Shown here piece by piece: positions 55,666 to 64,000 of a DNA stretch of 64,000 nt (its first letter is position 1; each line of letters begins with the position of its first letter). The DNA is from Candidimonas nitroreducens (lineage in GTDB: Bacteria; Pseudomonadota; Gammaproteobacteria; Burkholderiales; Burkholderiaceae_B): contig NZ_NJIH01000010.1 of assembly GCF_002209565.1 (NCBI RefSeq), forward strand, positions 1 through 64,000, given 5' to 3'. The notes below the pieces were generated by a model. That model saw nothing but the letters and a program-made list of their open reading frames with translations, did not search any database and was not told the DNA's origin. The position numbers were made by a program, and so were the translations under genes.

Positions 55666-58587
55666 TCATTTGCTGCGCCCCGCCACCCTGCGCAGCCTGG
55701 CGGCGAATTCGCCGCGGCCGGCGAAATAGGCCTGGGTCAGCCGCGTCACCACGCTCGCCGAGCCCGGCATCGGCTTCATGGGCGCGAACTGCGGCAGCGT
55801 GCCCTGCTCTTCGGCCTGCGCCGGATAAATGCGCACCCGCAGGTCGTACCAGCCAGCCTGGCCGGTGACAGGGTCGGAGTTCGACAGCGGCATGCCGCCA
55901 TCTTCGGCCGGCAGCTCGTCGGTGATCAGGTGATTCAGCAGGAAGCCGCGCTGCGACTCGTTGGCCTGCGGCCCCAGGTTCCAGGCTCCGGCCGCCTTGC
56001 CGATGGCATTCCAGGTCCATACCGTGCCCGGCTCGACCGCCTCGCTGTAGCGCGCCATGCAGCGCACCTTGCCCCATTGCGACTCTATATACATCCAGCC
56101 GCCGTCGGCGATGCCCTGCTCGGCCGCGATCTTGGGGTTGACGAACAGATAGTTCTCGCCGTGGATCTGGCGCAGCCAGGCGTTTTGCGAATCCCAGGAG
56201 TGATACATGGCCATGGGCCGCTGCGTGACGGCCGCCAGCGGGTAGCGCTGCGCGTCGACGGACTTGTGCTCGACCGGCTCGTGCCAGAACGGCAGCGGGT
56301 CGAAGTAGTGTTCGACGCGCGCGCGCAAGTGGTCGGGCGGCTGGCGCCCCGCGCGCCGGCCCTGGGCGGCCAGGCGGAACTTCTGCATGACGTCGGAATA
56401 CAGCTGGATCACGATGGGCGTGTCGAACTTGCGCAAGCCGTTCTGCGCGGCCCATTTCAGGTAGGGGCCGTTGCAGTTGCGCATGTACTGCCATGATTCG
56501 GGCAGCACGTGGTGGTAGTAGCAATCGTGGCTGGCGTATTGCTCCCACTGGCGCGGGTTGGGCTCGCCCACCAGTGCCTTGTCGCCGTCCTTGCCGCGCC
56601 AGCCGATCAGGAAACCCACGCCTGAATCGGGCGCCGTCTGGAAATTGACGATGAAGTCCGTATAGCCGCTGTAGCGCGGCGTGCCGTCTTCTTTGGTGAA
56701 GGCCGGCAGGCCGATGCGCGCCGCCAACTCGATCAGCACGTCCTGGAACGGCCGGCACTCGCCCGTGGGCGGCACCACCGGAATGCGCACCGAGTCCACC
56801 GGCCCGTCGAATTCGGAAATCGGCCGATCCAGCATGGACATGACGTCGTGGCGCTCGAGGTAAGTGGTGTCGGGCAGGATCAGGTCGGCAAAGGCCGTCA
56901 TCTCGGACTCGAAGGCGTCGCACACCACCAGGAACGGGATGCGGTATTCGCCGTCCTCGCGCTTGTCGGCCAGCATCTTGCGCACCCCGGTCGTGTTCAT
57001 GGACGAATTCCAGGCCATATTGGCCATGAAGATCATCAATGTATCGATGGGGTACGGGTCGCCGCGCCAGGCATTGGTGATGACGCTTTGCATGATGCCG
57101 TGCACCGCCAGCGGGAATTCCCAGGAAAAGGCCTTGTCGATGCGGGCCGGGCGGCCCTGCTCGTCGACGAACAGGTCTTCCGGAGCCGCCGGCCAGCCCA
57201 GCGGGCCGGTGGCCAGGGGCGTGTTGGGCTTGATGACGGACGGGTCGTTGGGCGGCTTGGCCGATGGCGGCACCGCTCGCGGGTACGGCGACTTGTGGCG
57301 GAAGCCCCCCGGGGTGTCGATAGTGCCCAGCAGCGTCATCAGTATCGACATCGCGCGTATGGCGTGAAAACCGTTGGAGTGCGCCGCCAGGCCGCGCATG
57401 GCATGAAAGGCGATGGGCGCGCCGCGCACCTTGTCGTGCTCCACGCCCCAGCAGTCAGTCCAGCGTATCGGCAGTTCCACCTGCTGCTCGCGCACGGCGG
57501 TGATCAGCTCGCCGGCCAGCCGTCGTATGGTGTCGGCCGAAATACCCGTGATCTGCGCCGCCCATTCGGGCGTACAGGAAGCCACGCGTTCGCGCAGCAG
57601 CGCGAAGGCCGGCACCACGGGCGTGCCGTCATCCAGCGTGTAGCGGCCGTCGAGCGCCGGCTCGGCGCCCGGGGCGTGATGCAGCACCGCGCGGCCGGTG
57701 CGCTTGTCCCACCAGCGGCGGTTTTGCGGAAACAGGGAATTCTGTTCGGGGCTGGCCGCGTCCTGCACGAACAGGCCAAAGGTGTCGCTGTCGGTGCTTT
57801 GGTCGATAAGCTCGCCGGCATTGGTGTAGCGCGCCACGAACTCGTGGTCGTAGGCGTCCTGCTCGATCAGCTCGCGGATCAGCGCCATGAACAGCGCGCC
57901 GTCGGTGCCGGGGCGGATGGCGATCCATTCATCAGCGATCGCCGCATAGCCGGTGCGCACCGGATTGATGGCAATGAAGCGGCCGCCGGCGCGCTTGAAC
58001 TTCGAGATCGCGATCTTCAGCGGGTTCGAATGGTGGTCTTCGGCCGTGCCGATCATCAGGAACAGCCGGGCGCGGTCGAGGTCGGGGCCGCCGAATTCCC
58101 AGAACGAGCCGCCCATGGTGTAGATCATGCCGGCGGCCATATTGGACGAACAGAAGCCCCCGTGCGCGGCGTAATTCGGCGTGCCGTACTGCTTGGCGAA
58201 CAAGCCGGTAAGCGCCTGCATCTGGTCGCGCCCGGTGAACAGGGCGAACTTGGCCGGGTCGGTAGCGCGCAGATGCGCCAGGCGCTCGGACAATACCGAA
58301 ATGGCGTGTTCCCACGACACTGGCTCGAATTGGGCGGTACCGCGCTCCGTACCCGGCTTGCGCATCAGCGGCCGGGTCAGGCGCGCCGGCGAATACTGCT
58401 TCATGATGCCCGAGGAACCCTTGGCACAGATCACCCCCTGGTTCAGGGGGTGGTTCGGGTTGCCGTCGATGTAGCGCACTTCCCCGTCACGCAAATGCAC
58501 CCGTATGCCGCAACGGCAGGCGCACATGTAGCATGTGGTGGTCTTGACTTCCAGGGATTCCTGCTGCGTGCGATGCCCGTGCTCCAT
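55666..58587 (-). CDS. soeA: Cytoplasmic molybdopterin oxidoreductase, probable sulfite dehydrogenase SoeA
   Basis: This 973-residue Mo-bis-MGD enzyme has an N-terminal 4Fe-4S site: Cys19, Cys22, Cys26 and Cys54 (CYMCACRCGI and GVICAKGSSG). The large molybdopterin domains follow (GGSFWEFGGPDLDRARLFLM, SEMTAFADLILPDTTYLERH) and a C-terminal dinucleotide-binding domain. It has no twin-arginine signal, so it acts in the cytoplasm, as SoeA does and unlike DmsA. With SoeB and SoeC it would oxidise sulfite to sulfate and feed electrons to quinone. DMSO- or polysulfide-type reductase remains possible. GGAGA precedes the ATG. Confidence 0.82.
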   Translation of the reverse strand: MEHGHRTQQESLEVKTTTCYMCACRCGIRVHLRDGEVRYIDGNPNHPLNQGVICAKGSSGIMKQYSPARLTRPLMRKPGTERGTAQFEPVSWEHAISVLSERLAHLRATDPAKFALFTGRDQMQALTGLFAKQYGTPNYAAHGGFCSSNMAAGMIYTMGGSFWEFGGPDLDRARLFLMIGTAEDHHSNPLKIAISKFKRAGGRFIAINPVRTGYAAIADEWIAIRPGTDGALFMALIRELIEQDAYDHEFVARYTNAGELIDQSTDSDTFGLFVQDAASPEQNSLFPQNRRWWDKRTGRAVLHHAPGAEPALDGRYTLDDGTPVVPAFALLRERVASCTPEWAAQITGISADTIRRLAGELITAVREQQVELPIRWTDCWGVEHDKVRGAPIAFHAMRGLAAHSNGFHAIRAMSILMTLLGTIDTPGGFRHKSPYPRAVPPSAKPPNDPSVIKPNTPLATGPLGWPAAPEDLFVDEQGRPARIDKAFSWEFPLAVHGIMQSVITNAWRGDPYPIDTLMIFMANMAWNSSMNTTGVRKMLADKREDGEYRIPFLVVCDAFESEMTAFADLILPDTTYLERHDVMSMLDRPISEFDGPVDSVRIPVVPPTGECRPFQDVLIELAARIGLPAFTKEDGTPRYSGYTDFIVNFQTAPDSGVGFLIGWRGKDGDKALVGEPNPRQWEQYASHDCYYHHVLPESWQYMRNCNGPYLKWAAQNGLRKFDTPIVIQLYSDVMQKFRLAAQGRRAGRQPPDHLRARVEHYFDPLPFWHEPVEHKSVDAQRYPLAAVTQRPMAMYHSWDSQNAWLRQIHGENYLFVNPKIAAEQGIADGGWMYIESQWGKVRCMARYSEAVEPGTVWTWNAIGKAAGAWNLGPQANESQRGFLLNHLITDELPAEDGGMPLSNSDPVTGQAGWYDLRVRIYPAQAEEQGTLPQFAPMKPMPGSASVVTRLTQAYFAGRGEFAARLRRVAGRSK

Positions 58588-58827
58588 GCAATTGTCTCCA
58601 GTCTCGATGGCGCAACAGCCCGCTCCGGATTCTGCGCCGGATGGATACGCCTTTGGCGTACAGGCCGCGAAATGCCGGCACGGACATCGGTAAACCGATA
58701 AACCAAGTGCCGAAATTCAGAAAAAACACTGGAATATAAAGTGGGACATGGGCGCTGCCCCGGGGCATGAACACGCCCCCACTTCCGGCTCGGCAACAAA
58801 GCCAAGCCCCTCAATGTTCAATTTATA

Positions 58828-58846
58828 TTACTACTTAAAGTAGTAA
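58828..58846. promoter_or_regulatory. 19-bp palindrome, operator-like
   Basis: TTACTACTT-A-AAGTAGTAA is a perfect inverted repeat with one central base, in AT-rich DNA 240 bases upstream of soeA. Its size and symmetry suit a dimeric repressor; which regulator binds is unknown. Confidence 0.6.
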
Positions 58847-58860
58847 ATAAATTCATTTTT

Positions 58861-58902
58861 GGAATAAAGAAAATTGACATGAGGAATAAATAAAATTGAT
58901 AC
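58861..58902 (+). promoter_or_regulatory. Direct 22-bp-spaced repeats and a plus-strand promoter
   Basis: GGAATAAAGAAAATTGA (58861-58877) recurs with one change at 58883-58899, a period of 22 bases (two helix turns). Overlapping it, TTGACA (58874-58879), a 17-base spacer and TGATAC (58897-58902) form a good plus-strand promoter, yet no plus-strand gene follows before 60122. The rest of 58588-59077 is featureless. Confidence 0.45.
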
Positions 58903-59077
58903 GATAGCTCGCTGAAAACCAGGAATCGAGCATAGTCCACCCGGCAGGTGGCCAGGTCGGCTTGCCTGCGGACGGATTCGCCGCCGGGTCGCCGGATCGA
59001 GGGATAAATAGGCCGATGCGGCGGCAACGATGGGGACAATGGCGCGGCGGCCCGGTGGTGCCGACGGATCGGCGGCT

Positions 59078-59896
59078 TTAAAGGCCGCCGAAAATACGGT
59101 TCAATTCCCCACCAGGCATGGCCGCGGCCAGGCCTGCGAACGAGCCGGCTTTCATCTGCTGCATCGCCGGCAGCAAGGCACCCCAGCCGACACGAGCCAG
59201 AGCGCCCCCGACGCTGATGCGCCGTACACCCAGGTCGGCCAGCTCTGCAGCCGTCATGCCAGGATCCATGATCAACACATTCACCGGCTTGGGCGCCAGC
59301 GCCCGCACCATGGCCGCGATATCTTCTGCTTTGCGCACCCCCGGCGCATACAGGCAGTCGGCCCCGGCTTCCGCGAATGCTTGCAGCTTGTCGATAGCCG
59401 TACCGAGACTTGCGGGATCCGTCAGCAGACCCTCGGTGCGGGCCACCAGCAAGACATCGCAACCGGTCGCATCGATCGCCGCGCGCGCGGCGCGGATGCG
59501 CTCCACGGCCAGCGGCTTTTCGTACAGCCCCGCCTCCACGCCTATTTCCCTGTCTTCGATGGACAGGCCGGCCACACCGGTATGCACCGCCAACTCGACA
59601 TTGGCCGCCACCTCTTCGGGCGACGCGGCAAAGCCCGACTCGAAGTCGGCATTGACCGGCAGATTCACGGCCGCGCACAAGGCGCCGAGATGCTGCAGCA
59701 CGTCGTCGCGCGTCACCGCATAGTCAGGGCGCCCGGTACTCCACGCGTAGCCCGAACTGGTCGAGGCCAGCGCGGCAAAGCCCAGGTGCTGCAGCATGCG
59801 GGCACTGCCCACGTCCCAGGGGTTAGGCAGAACGAAACATCCCTGCGCATGCAGGGCCCTGAAAGCGGCACGCCGCTCGGCGATGGTATGGGGCAT
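59078..59896 (-). CDS. Isocitrate lyase/PEP mutase superfamily enzyme
   Basis: This 272-residue TIM-barrel protein begins MPHTIAERRAAFRALHAQGC and has LPNPWDVGSARMLQHLGFAA, NADFESGF (in place of DADTGYG), GLSIEDRE and LLVARTEGLL. The lyase motif KKCGH or KRCG is absent, which rules out isocitrate or methylisocitrate lyase. Relatives include oxaloacetate decarboxylase, phosphonopyruvate hydrolase and carboxyphosphonoenolpyruvate mutase-like enzymes; the substrate is not clear. ATG 59896 has a GAGG site; a frame to 59959 exists. It is divergent from the GntR gene and shares its control region. Confidence 0.85.
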   Translation of the reverse strand: MPHTIAERRAAFRALHAQGCFVLPNPWDVGSARMLQHLGFAALASTSSGYAWSTGRPDYAVTRDDVLQHLGALCAAVNLPVNADFESGFAASPEEVAANVELAVHTGVAGLSIEDREIGVEAGLYEKPLAVERIRAARAAIDATGCDVLLVARTEGLLTDPASLGTAIDKLQAFAEAGADCLYAPGVRKAEDIAAMVRALAPKPVNVLIMDPGMTAAELADLGVRRISVGGALARVGWGALLPAMQQMKAGSFAGLAAAMPGGELNRIFGGL

Positions 59897-60024
59897 GGCG
59901 ACCTCGGCGAAAAAATCAGACGAACAAGAGGGTATGGCAGGATCAGCAAAACGACCCATGACAACGGAAGGATAATCCCGAACCGGGGCGCGCGGCGCTG
60001 GCGGCGTTGCCCCCTGTCACCCTA

Positions 60025-60053
60025 TTGACTTGCGTCGGGGGCCAGCGTATTCT
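60025..60053 (+). promoter_or_regulatory. Sigma-70 promoter of the gntR gene
   Basis: TTGACT (60025-60030), a 17-base spacer and TATTCT (60048-60053) form a good promoter pointing to the gntR gene. The 34-bp palindrome starts three bases after the -10 box and covers the transcription start. Confidence 0.7.
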
Positions 60054-60055
60054 CA

Positions 60056-60089
60056 ATTGCATTCAAATTGAATTCAATTTGAATGCAAT
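60056..60089. promoter_or_regulatory. Perfect 34-bp palindrome, likely repressor operator
   Basis: The half ATTGCATTCAAATTGAA is followed immediately by its exact reverse complement; the centre is GAATTC. It sits on the start region of the promoter at 60025-60053, in the divergent gap between the PEP-mutase-like gene and gntR. Probable ligand: the GntR protein encoded at 60122. Confidence 0.85.
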
Positions 60090-60121
60090 ATGGAAAATCT
60101 TATGCAGCCAGGTCGAACGTC

Positions 60122-60781
60122 ATGAGATCAAGCTCAACCACACACCCCAACAAGGCCTATGCCCACCTCCGGGAAAGCATCCTCAAACGGGAATACCTGC
60201 CCGGGCAGCGGCTGGTGGCGCAAGAAGTCGCAACCGAGCTCGGCTTGAGCCGCACACCGGTCAGGGAAGCCCTGGGCTTGCTGGAACAGCACGGCCTGGT
60301 AGAACAGACAGGCTGGGGCTTCATCGTGCGGCAAATGACTCTGGGCGACATTGAAGATCTGTTCGACGCGCGCGAAATCATCGAGCTGGAAGTCGCCCGC
60401 AAAGCGCTCACGAAGGTCGACGACGAGTGGGTCAATCAACTCAGGGGAATCGTGGCCAGGACACGAGGCCATCTGGCCGCCGGCAAGCCGATAGAGTCGA
60501 TAAGAGCCGCCCGGCAACTTTATGTTTCCGTTGCCGAACGGGCCGGGAACAAAGTTCTGGCGCAGATGCTTGCCGGCATCAATGACCAGATCGAGCTCGT
60601 CGGCGGCGCCTTGGTTTCGCGACATCCAGAGCGAGCGGATGAAATCCTTCTGGAAAATGAAAGCATCGTCGACGCCATAGCGCAAAAAAATATCGAAGGC
60701 GCCATGGCCGCCATCAGGGATCACATACATAAAAGCCGGCGGCTGCACCTGAACACCACGTCCGCGATCCTTGCGGCCTGA
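60122..60781 (+). CDS. GntR/FCD-family transcriptional regulator
   Basis: This 219-residue regulator has an N-terminal winged helix (AYAHLRESILKREYLPGQRL, VAQEVATELGLSRTPVREAL, LLEQHGLVEQTGWGFIVRQM) and a C-terminal FCD ligand domain with the metal-site Asp/His pattern (DLFDAREIIELEVARKAL and RDHIHKSRRL). It likely represses its own operon and the divergent gene by binding the 34-bp palindrome. ATG 60122 is chosen because the frame to 60083 would run into that palindrome; its ribosome site is weak. The Bug receptor follows after 59 bases. Confidence 0.88.
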   Translation: MRSSSTTHPNKAYAHLRESILKREYLPGQRLVAQEVATELGLSRTPVREALGLLEQHGLVEQTGWGFIVRQMTLGDIEDLFDAREIIELEVARKALTKVDDEWVNQLRGIVARTRGHLAAGKPIESIRAARQLYVSVAERAGNKVLAQMLAGINDQIELVGGALVSRHPERADEILLENESIVDAIAQKNIEGAMAAIRDHIHKSRRLHLNTTSAILAA

Positions 60782-60840
60782 TTTCCAAAGCCGGAAACAA
60801 AAGAGCGGCGGTATCCATCACTTTCTTTGCGGAGGAGCAA

Positions 60841-61812
60841 ATGAAAATATTCAAGATCTTCAGTTTTTTGTTGTTGTCCTGCACCTTATTCGCAGGCGCG
60901 GCCAGGGCCGGCGAATATCCGAGCAAGCCCATACATCTGGTCGTGCCGCTGGCGCCTGGCGGTACCACCGACATCATCTCCCGCCTGCTGGCCAAACAAA
61001 TGGCCGGCATCCTGGGGCAAGCCATCGTCATCGACAATCGCAGCGGCGCCGGCGGCACGATTGCATCGAACGAAGTGGCGCATGCGGCCCCCGATGGCTA
61101 CACCATATTGATGGGAACCATAGGCACCATGGCCGTCGCTCCCGCCATGTACCGCCATTTGCCCTACGACCCCGACAAGGACTTCTCATTGATATCTTTG
61201 GTCAACACGGGGCAATTCGTTCTGGTGGTGAACCCGAAGGTCGAGGCGAAGAATTTCTCGCAATTCCTCGCTCTGGCGAAATCAGAGCCCGGCGCCATCA
61301 ATTTCGGGTCGGCCGGCAACGGCAGCACCCCGCACCTGGGAATGGAACTGCTGCAAAGCATGGCCGGCATCAAATTGGTTCATGTGCCGTATCGGGGCAG
61401 CGGGCCCATGGTAACGGCAGTGGCGGGAGGGCAAGTTCAATGCGGCATGCCGGATATCCCCTCGGCATTGTCGCTTATCCAGGCCGGGCGCTTGCGTGCG
61501 CTTGCGGTAACCGGCGAGGCACGCTCGACCGCGCTGCCTGACGTGCCCACCATTGCCGAAAGCGGGTTCAAGAATTTCAATGTCACCGTCTGGCTCGGGC
61601 TCGTGGCGCCACGCGGAACACCCGCCCCCATCGTGGAAAAGCTCAACCACGCGGTCAAGCTCGCCTTGCAGGACAAGGCATTCATAAAAAGGCTGGCTGA
61701 AATCAGCTCCACGCCAAATTACTCGACGCCGGCCGAATTCGAGACGTTCTACAAATCGGAAAGGAAAAAATGGGCTCAAGTCGTAAAAGAGTCCGGAGCC
61801 GTTATCAATTAA
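60841..61812 (+). CDS. Bug/TctC-family periplasmic substrate-binding protein
   Basis: This 323-residue protein has a signal peptide (MKIFKIFSFLLLSCTLFAGA) and the Bug motifs YPSKPIHLVVPLAPGGTTDI, VIDNRSGAGGTIASNEVAHA and FGSAGNGSTPHLGMELLQ. Such proteins bind small carboxylates or related solutes, sometimes for TctAB transporters; no tctAB genes are adjacent, as is common for Bug proteins. A GGAGGAG site precedes the ATG. The dioxygenase gene follows after 37 bases, suggesting uptake and degradation of one substrate. Confidence 0.93.
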   Translation: MKIFKIFSFLLLSCTLFAGAARAGEYPSKPIHLVVPLAPGGTTDIISRLLAKQMAGILGQAIVIDNRSGAGGTIASNEVAHAAPDGYTILMGTIGTMAVAPAMYRHLPYDPDKDFSLISLVNTGQFVLVVNPKVEAKNFSQFLALAKSEPGAINFGSAGNGSTPHLGMELLQSMAGIKLVHVPYRGSGPMVTAVAGGQVQCGMPDIPSALSLIQAGRLRALAVTGEARSTALPDVPTIAESGFKNFNVTVWLGLVAPRGTPAPIVEKLNHAVKLALQDKAFIKRLAEISSTPNYSTPAEFETFYKSERKKWAQVVKESGAVIN

Positions 61813-61849
61813 TACATGCCGCCGAGGCACACGACGCGATGAGGAAAAA

Positions 61850-62968
61850 ATGTCCAATACCGCAGCAACACTCAAGAAGCCCTTCGAATCAAACAGCTAT
61901 CGCCTGAGCTCTCAAAGAGCCCGGCGCCTCGAGCCCGTTTCCGACTCCAGTGCATGGAGGCTGGCGGACTTCCAGTCGCGTGACGACTGGATAATACAGC
62001 TGGATCAATCGCATCTCGACGAAATCGAAGCGATGATCAACAGGCTCGTACAGCAAGGGAAAACTATCCATTCGGTAGGCAAAGAAGATTTCCAGACTGG
62101 CAATTTTTCCGCCTTTCTGCAGAATTTCTGCCGGGAAGACATTGCAAAAAGAGGATTCGGCCTGCTCCGGGGGTTCCCGGCGCGCGACTACAGCACAGAG
62201 CAAATAGAGATGTTCTTCTGGGGCGTAGGGATGCTGATGGGCAAATGCGTTTCCCAAAATGCGGCCGGCGATCGCCTCGGGCACGTACGCGACCAGGGCC
62301 TGGACTACAACGCACTAAACGTGCGCGGATACCAGACGCGCTCGCACTTGCCTTTCCACTGCGACCCATCCGACATCGTCGGCCTGTTCTGCCTGAACAA
62401 GGCTAAGTCCGGCGGCCTCAGCTCGGTGGTCAGCGGCATATCGATGTACAACGAGATACTTCGCGAGCACCCTGAATATTTGGATCTTTTGTACCGCGGG
62501 TTCATATATGACAGACGCGGCGAGGAAACCGAATTCCAGTCCTCGTTAAGCGATTTTGTGCCGGTATATGGCTACTACGGCGGCGATCTAAGTATTCGCT
62601 ACGTCCGTAAATCCATGGAGACTGCAATGCAAAAAGCAGCGACCGACTTTAGCGACGAAGAATATAAGGTACTGGACTACATGGAAGAACTGTCGCACCG
62701 CGAGGATCTGGTCTACTCGATGATGCTGGAGCCCGGCGACATGCAATTCTGCAACAACTATCTAGTCCTGCACTCCAGAACAGACTACGAAGACCATGAA
62801 ACGCTGCCCGATAAACGGCACATGCTGAGGCTGTGGGTTCAAATCCCCGAGATCCGCGCCCTGGCGCCGGAATTCATTGAACTGGATACACGCTCGGGCT
62901 GGAGCCGCCGCGAAGGTATTCCTGCCACACAAGCGGCACGACGCAACAGCGCTCGAGAATATGCCTGA
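61850..62968 (+). CDS. TauD/TfdA-family 2-oxoglutarate-dependent dioxygenase
   Basis: This 372-residue non-heme iron enzyme has the 2-His-1-Asp triad with His170 and Asp172 (LPFHCDPSDIVGLFCL) and His308 (YLVLHSRTDYED), plus Arg327 (KRHMLRLWVQ) for 2-oxoglutarate. GFGLLRGFPARDYSTEQIEM is the family's early motif. Substrates in the family include taurine, phenoxyacetates and butyrobetaine; nothing here points to one. It is last in the gntR-bug-dioxygenase operon. Confidence 0.9.
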   Translation: MSNTAATLKKPFESNSYRLSSQRARRLEPVSDSSAWRLADFQSRDDWIIQLDQSHLDEIEAMINRLVQQGKTIHSVGKEDFQTGNFSAFLQNFCREDIAKRGFGLLRGFPARDYSTEQIEMFFWGVGMLMGKCVSQNAAGDRLGHVRDQGLDYNALNVRGYQTRSHLPFHCDPSDIVGLFCLNKAKSGGLSSVVSGISMYNEILREHPEYLDLLYRGFIYDRRGEETEFQSSLSDFVPVYGYYGGDLSIRYVRKSMETAMQKAATDFSDEEYKVLDYMEELSHREDLVYSMMLEPGDMQFCNNYLVLHSRTDYEDHETLPDKRHMLRLWVQIPEIRALAPEFIELDTRSGWSRREGIPATQAARRNSAREYA

Positions 62969-63078
62969 AGCGGTAATGTCAGCGGCTTCCCTTCGCCAGG
63001 CGAAGCCGGCCTTTTTACACGAGCCGTTCCCAGGCATGCGCGAAGCCGCGGGTCGCTGCCAGGTTCCACCGCCCACTG

Positions 63079-63106
63079 GCATGCGCGGCTCGCAGGCCGC
63101 GCATGC
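63079..63106. terminator. Hairpin in the convergent dioxygenase/iclR gap
   Basis: GCATGCGCGGC (63079-63089) pairs perfectly with GCCGCGCATGC (63096-63106) around TCGCAG. It lies between two convergent genes, where a two-way terminator would be expected, but it has no T run on either side. Confidence 0.45.
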
Positions 63107-63149
63107 ATAAAGACGCAGGCATGCCCAAGCTGGAAAAGGCTGGGCGCGA

Positions 63150-63908
63150 TCAATATACCGGTGTGTCGGCCGCCTGCTCCGCCAGGAACAATGCAGCCTC
63201 GAGGCCGGCCGTAGGGCCGCCCAGATCGCGCGTCAAGGACAGTGCCGTTCGCAGCAGAGGAATACGCATCGCCTGTACTTTTTCCTCTGAGTAACGGAAA
63301 GCCGGCCCGGTGATGGCCAGCGCGCCTTCCAGCTTGTCGCCCATGGAAAATACGGGCGCCGCAACCCCTGCGGTATCGGCTTCTATCTCGCCCCGCGTCA
63401 CACAAAAGCAGGTACGCCGCAGCTCCTCTCCTTCCGGCGTGCCGGCCGCCCGGCTGAATGCGACCATGACTCTTCCTGCGGCACCGCGCGCCAGCGGCAA
63501 CAAGTCCCCGATCCGCACGTGATCCCTAATCTTTTGCGGCGAATCTACCCGATACACGCATATGCGCAGATCGCCCATGGGTACATTGAAGGAAGCGCTT
63601 TCGCCCGTCGCCTGAACCAGGCCGCGCAATGCCGGATTGATCAATTCGGCAGGCTGAACCCACTTCTGGTAAAGACTGCCCAAGTGCAGCGCGGCAGCGC
63701 CCACATGATAGCTGCCGTCGCCCTGCTGCCCCACGTAGCCGAACTTCTCCAGGGTGCCCAGCAGGCGCAGCAGTGTGCTCTTGTACATGCCTGTACGGCG
63801 TGAAATCTCTGCCAGGGACTGAGCCGGACTGGCCTCGAACGTGGCGAGAATGGTCAAAGCCCTTTCCAAGGTCGCAACGCTTTTGTCTTCCTTGCCCTCA
63901 GATGTCAT
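63150..63908 (-). CDS. IclR-family transcriptional regulator
   Basis: This 252-residue regulator has an N-terminal winged helix (TLERALTILATFEASPAQSL, AEISRRTGMYKSTLLRLLGT, LEKFGYVGQQ) and a C-terminal IclR effector domain ending with LGGPTAGLEAALFLAEQAAD. ATG 63908 has a GGGGAGAA site; the frame to 63977 is not used. It lies beside the dioxygenase operon and may regulate it or genes beyond the window edge. A 13-bp palindrome lies upstream. Confidence 0.9.
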   Translation of the reverse strand: MTSEGKEDKSVATLERALTILATFEASPAQSLAEISRRTGMYKSTLLRLLGTLEKFGYVGQQGDGSYHVGAAALHLGSLYQKWVQPAELINPALRGLVQATGESASFNVPMGDLRICVYRVDSPQKIRDHVRIGDLLPLARGAAGRVMVAFSRAAGTPEGEELRRTCFCVTRGEIEADTAGVAAPVFSMGDKLEGALAITGPAFRYSEEKVQAMRIPLLRTALSLTRDLGGPTAGLEAALFLAEQAADTPVY

Positions 63909-63981
63909 CGCATTCTCCCCACAAAAAATAGCAATCGGCATTGACGCTACAGTTTTTCTAATGATAGCATTCTGCATCTAC

Positions 63982-63994
63982 AGAACACTGTTCT
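63982..63994. promoter_or_regulatory. 13-bp palindrome upstream of iclR-type gene
   Basis: AGAACA-C-TGTTCT is a perfect inverted repeat with one central base, about 75 bases upstream of the regulator's start. It is a candidate operator, possibly for autoregulation. Confidence 0.5.
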
Positions 63995-64000
63995 CTTTTA

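Overview
The window is chromosomal DNA of a high-GC betaproteobacterium, most likely family Alcaligenaceae (Bordetella/Achromobacter/Pusillimonas-like). The evidence is the smc-zipA-ligA block, an OmpR/EnvZ pair of Bordetella RisA/RisS type, a Bug (TctC) periplasmic receptor, a complete 14-subunit nuo operon followed by a DUF2818-like gene, and a Gram-negative porin. No rRNA, tRNA or CRISPR was recognised. Gene content is mostly core metabolism and information processing, with accessory patches between core blocks.

Layout. 1-682: the end of an IS3-like element, one copy of a dispersed palindromic repeat, and microsatellites. 683-5781 (minus): livK-livH-livM/G-livF branched-chain amino-acid-type ABC importer. 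6198-8250 (plus): msrB, yciB, a bolA-family gene and a parvulin isomerase, ended by a clear terminator. 8413-15234 (minus): ligA, zipA, smc. 15800-17463 (plus): lplT and an orphan HigA-type antitoxin. 17800-20161 (minus): family-4 uracil-DNA glycosylase and a fused tsaB-rimI. 20758-22946 (plus): ompR-envZ. 23198-24372 (plus): ahpC-ahpD. 24430-26928: an AT-richer accessory patch with a lone transposase-OrfA-like gene and two genes for small secreted Ser/Gly-rich proteins. 26929-27906: AraC-type regulator. 28082-29659 (minus): ispF and an unusual ispD. 29687-34187 (plus): mfd, a possible 65-residue ORF, serB. 34250-34762: a four-copy tandem array of 134-bp palindromic units beside a RelBE/StbDE toxin-antitoxin pair (34863-35382). 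35446-51235 (minus): DUF2818-like gene and nuoN to nuoA. 51692-52807 (minus): porin. 53544-58587 (minus): a three-subunit molybdoenzyme, probably SoeABC sulfite dehydrogenase. 59078-63908: a small catabolic locus with a PEP-mutase-superfamily enzyme, a divergent GntR regulator, a Bug receptor, a TauD-type dioxygenase and an IclR regulator.

The most interesting material is non-coding. One 134-bp palindromic repeat family occurs at three loci, two of them directly beside addiction genes. A second family of palindromic, MITE-like elements shares a ~51-bp core at three sites, and one copy supplies the stop codon of ispF. A perfect 34-bp palindrome sits just downstream of a good sigma-70 promoter in the gntR control region. 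Among the proteins, IspD carries a ~40-residue insertion inside its CTP-binding loop, and a possible micro-ORF links mfd and serB through 4-base overlaps at both ends. No clearly new multi-gene system was found; the repeat families are the best candidates for undescribed biology.
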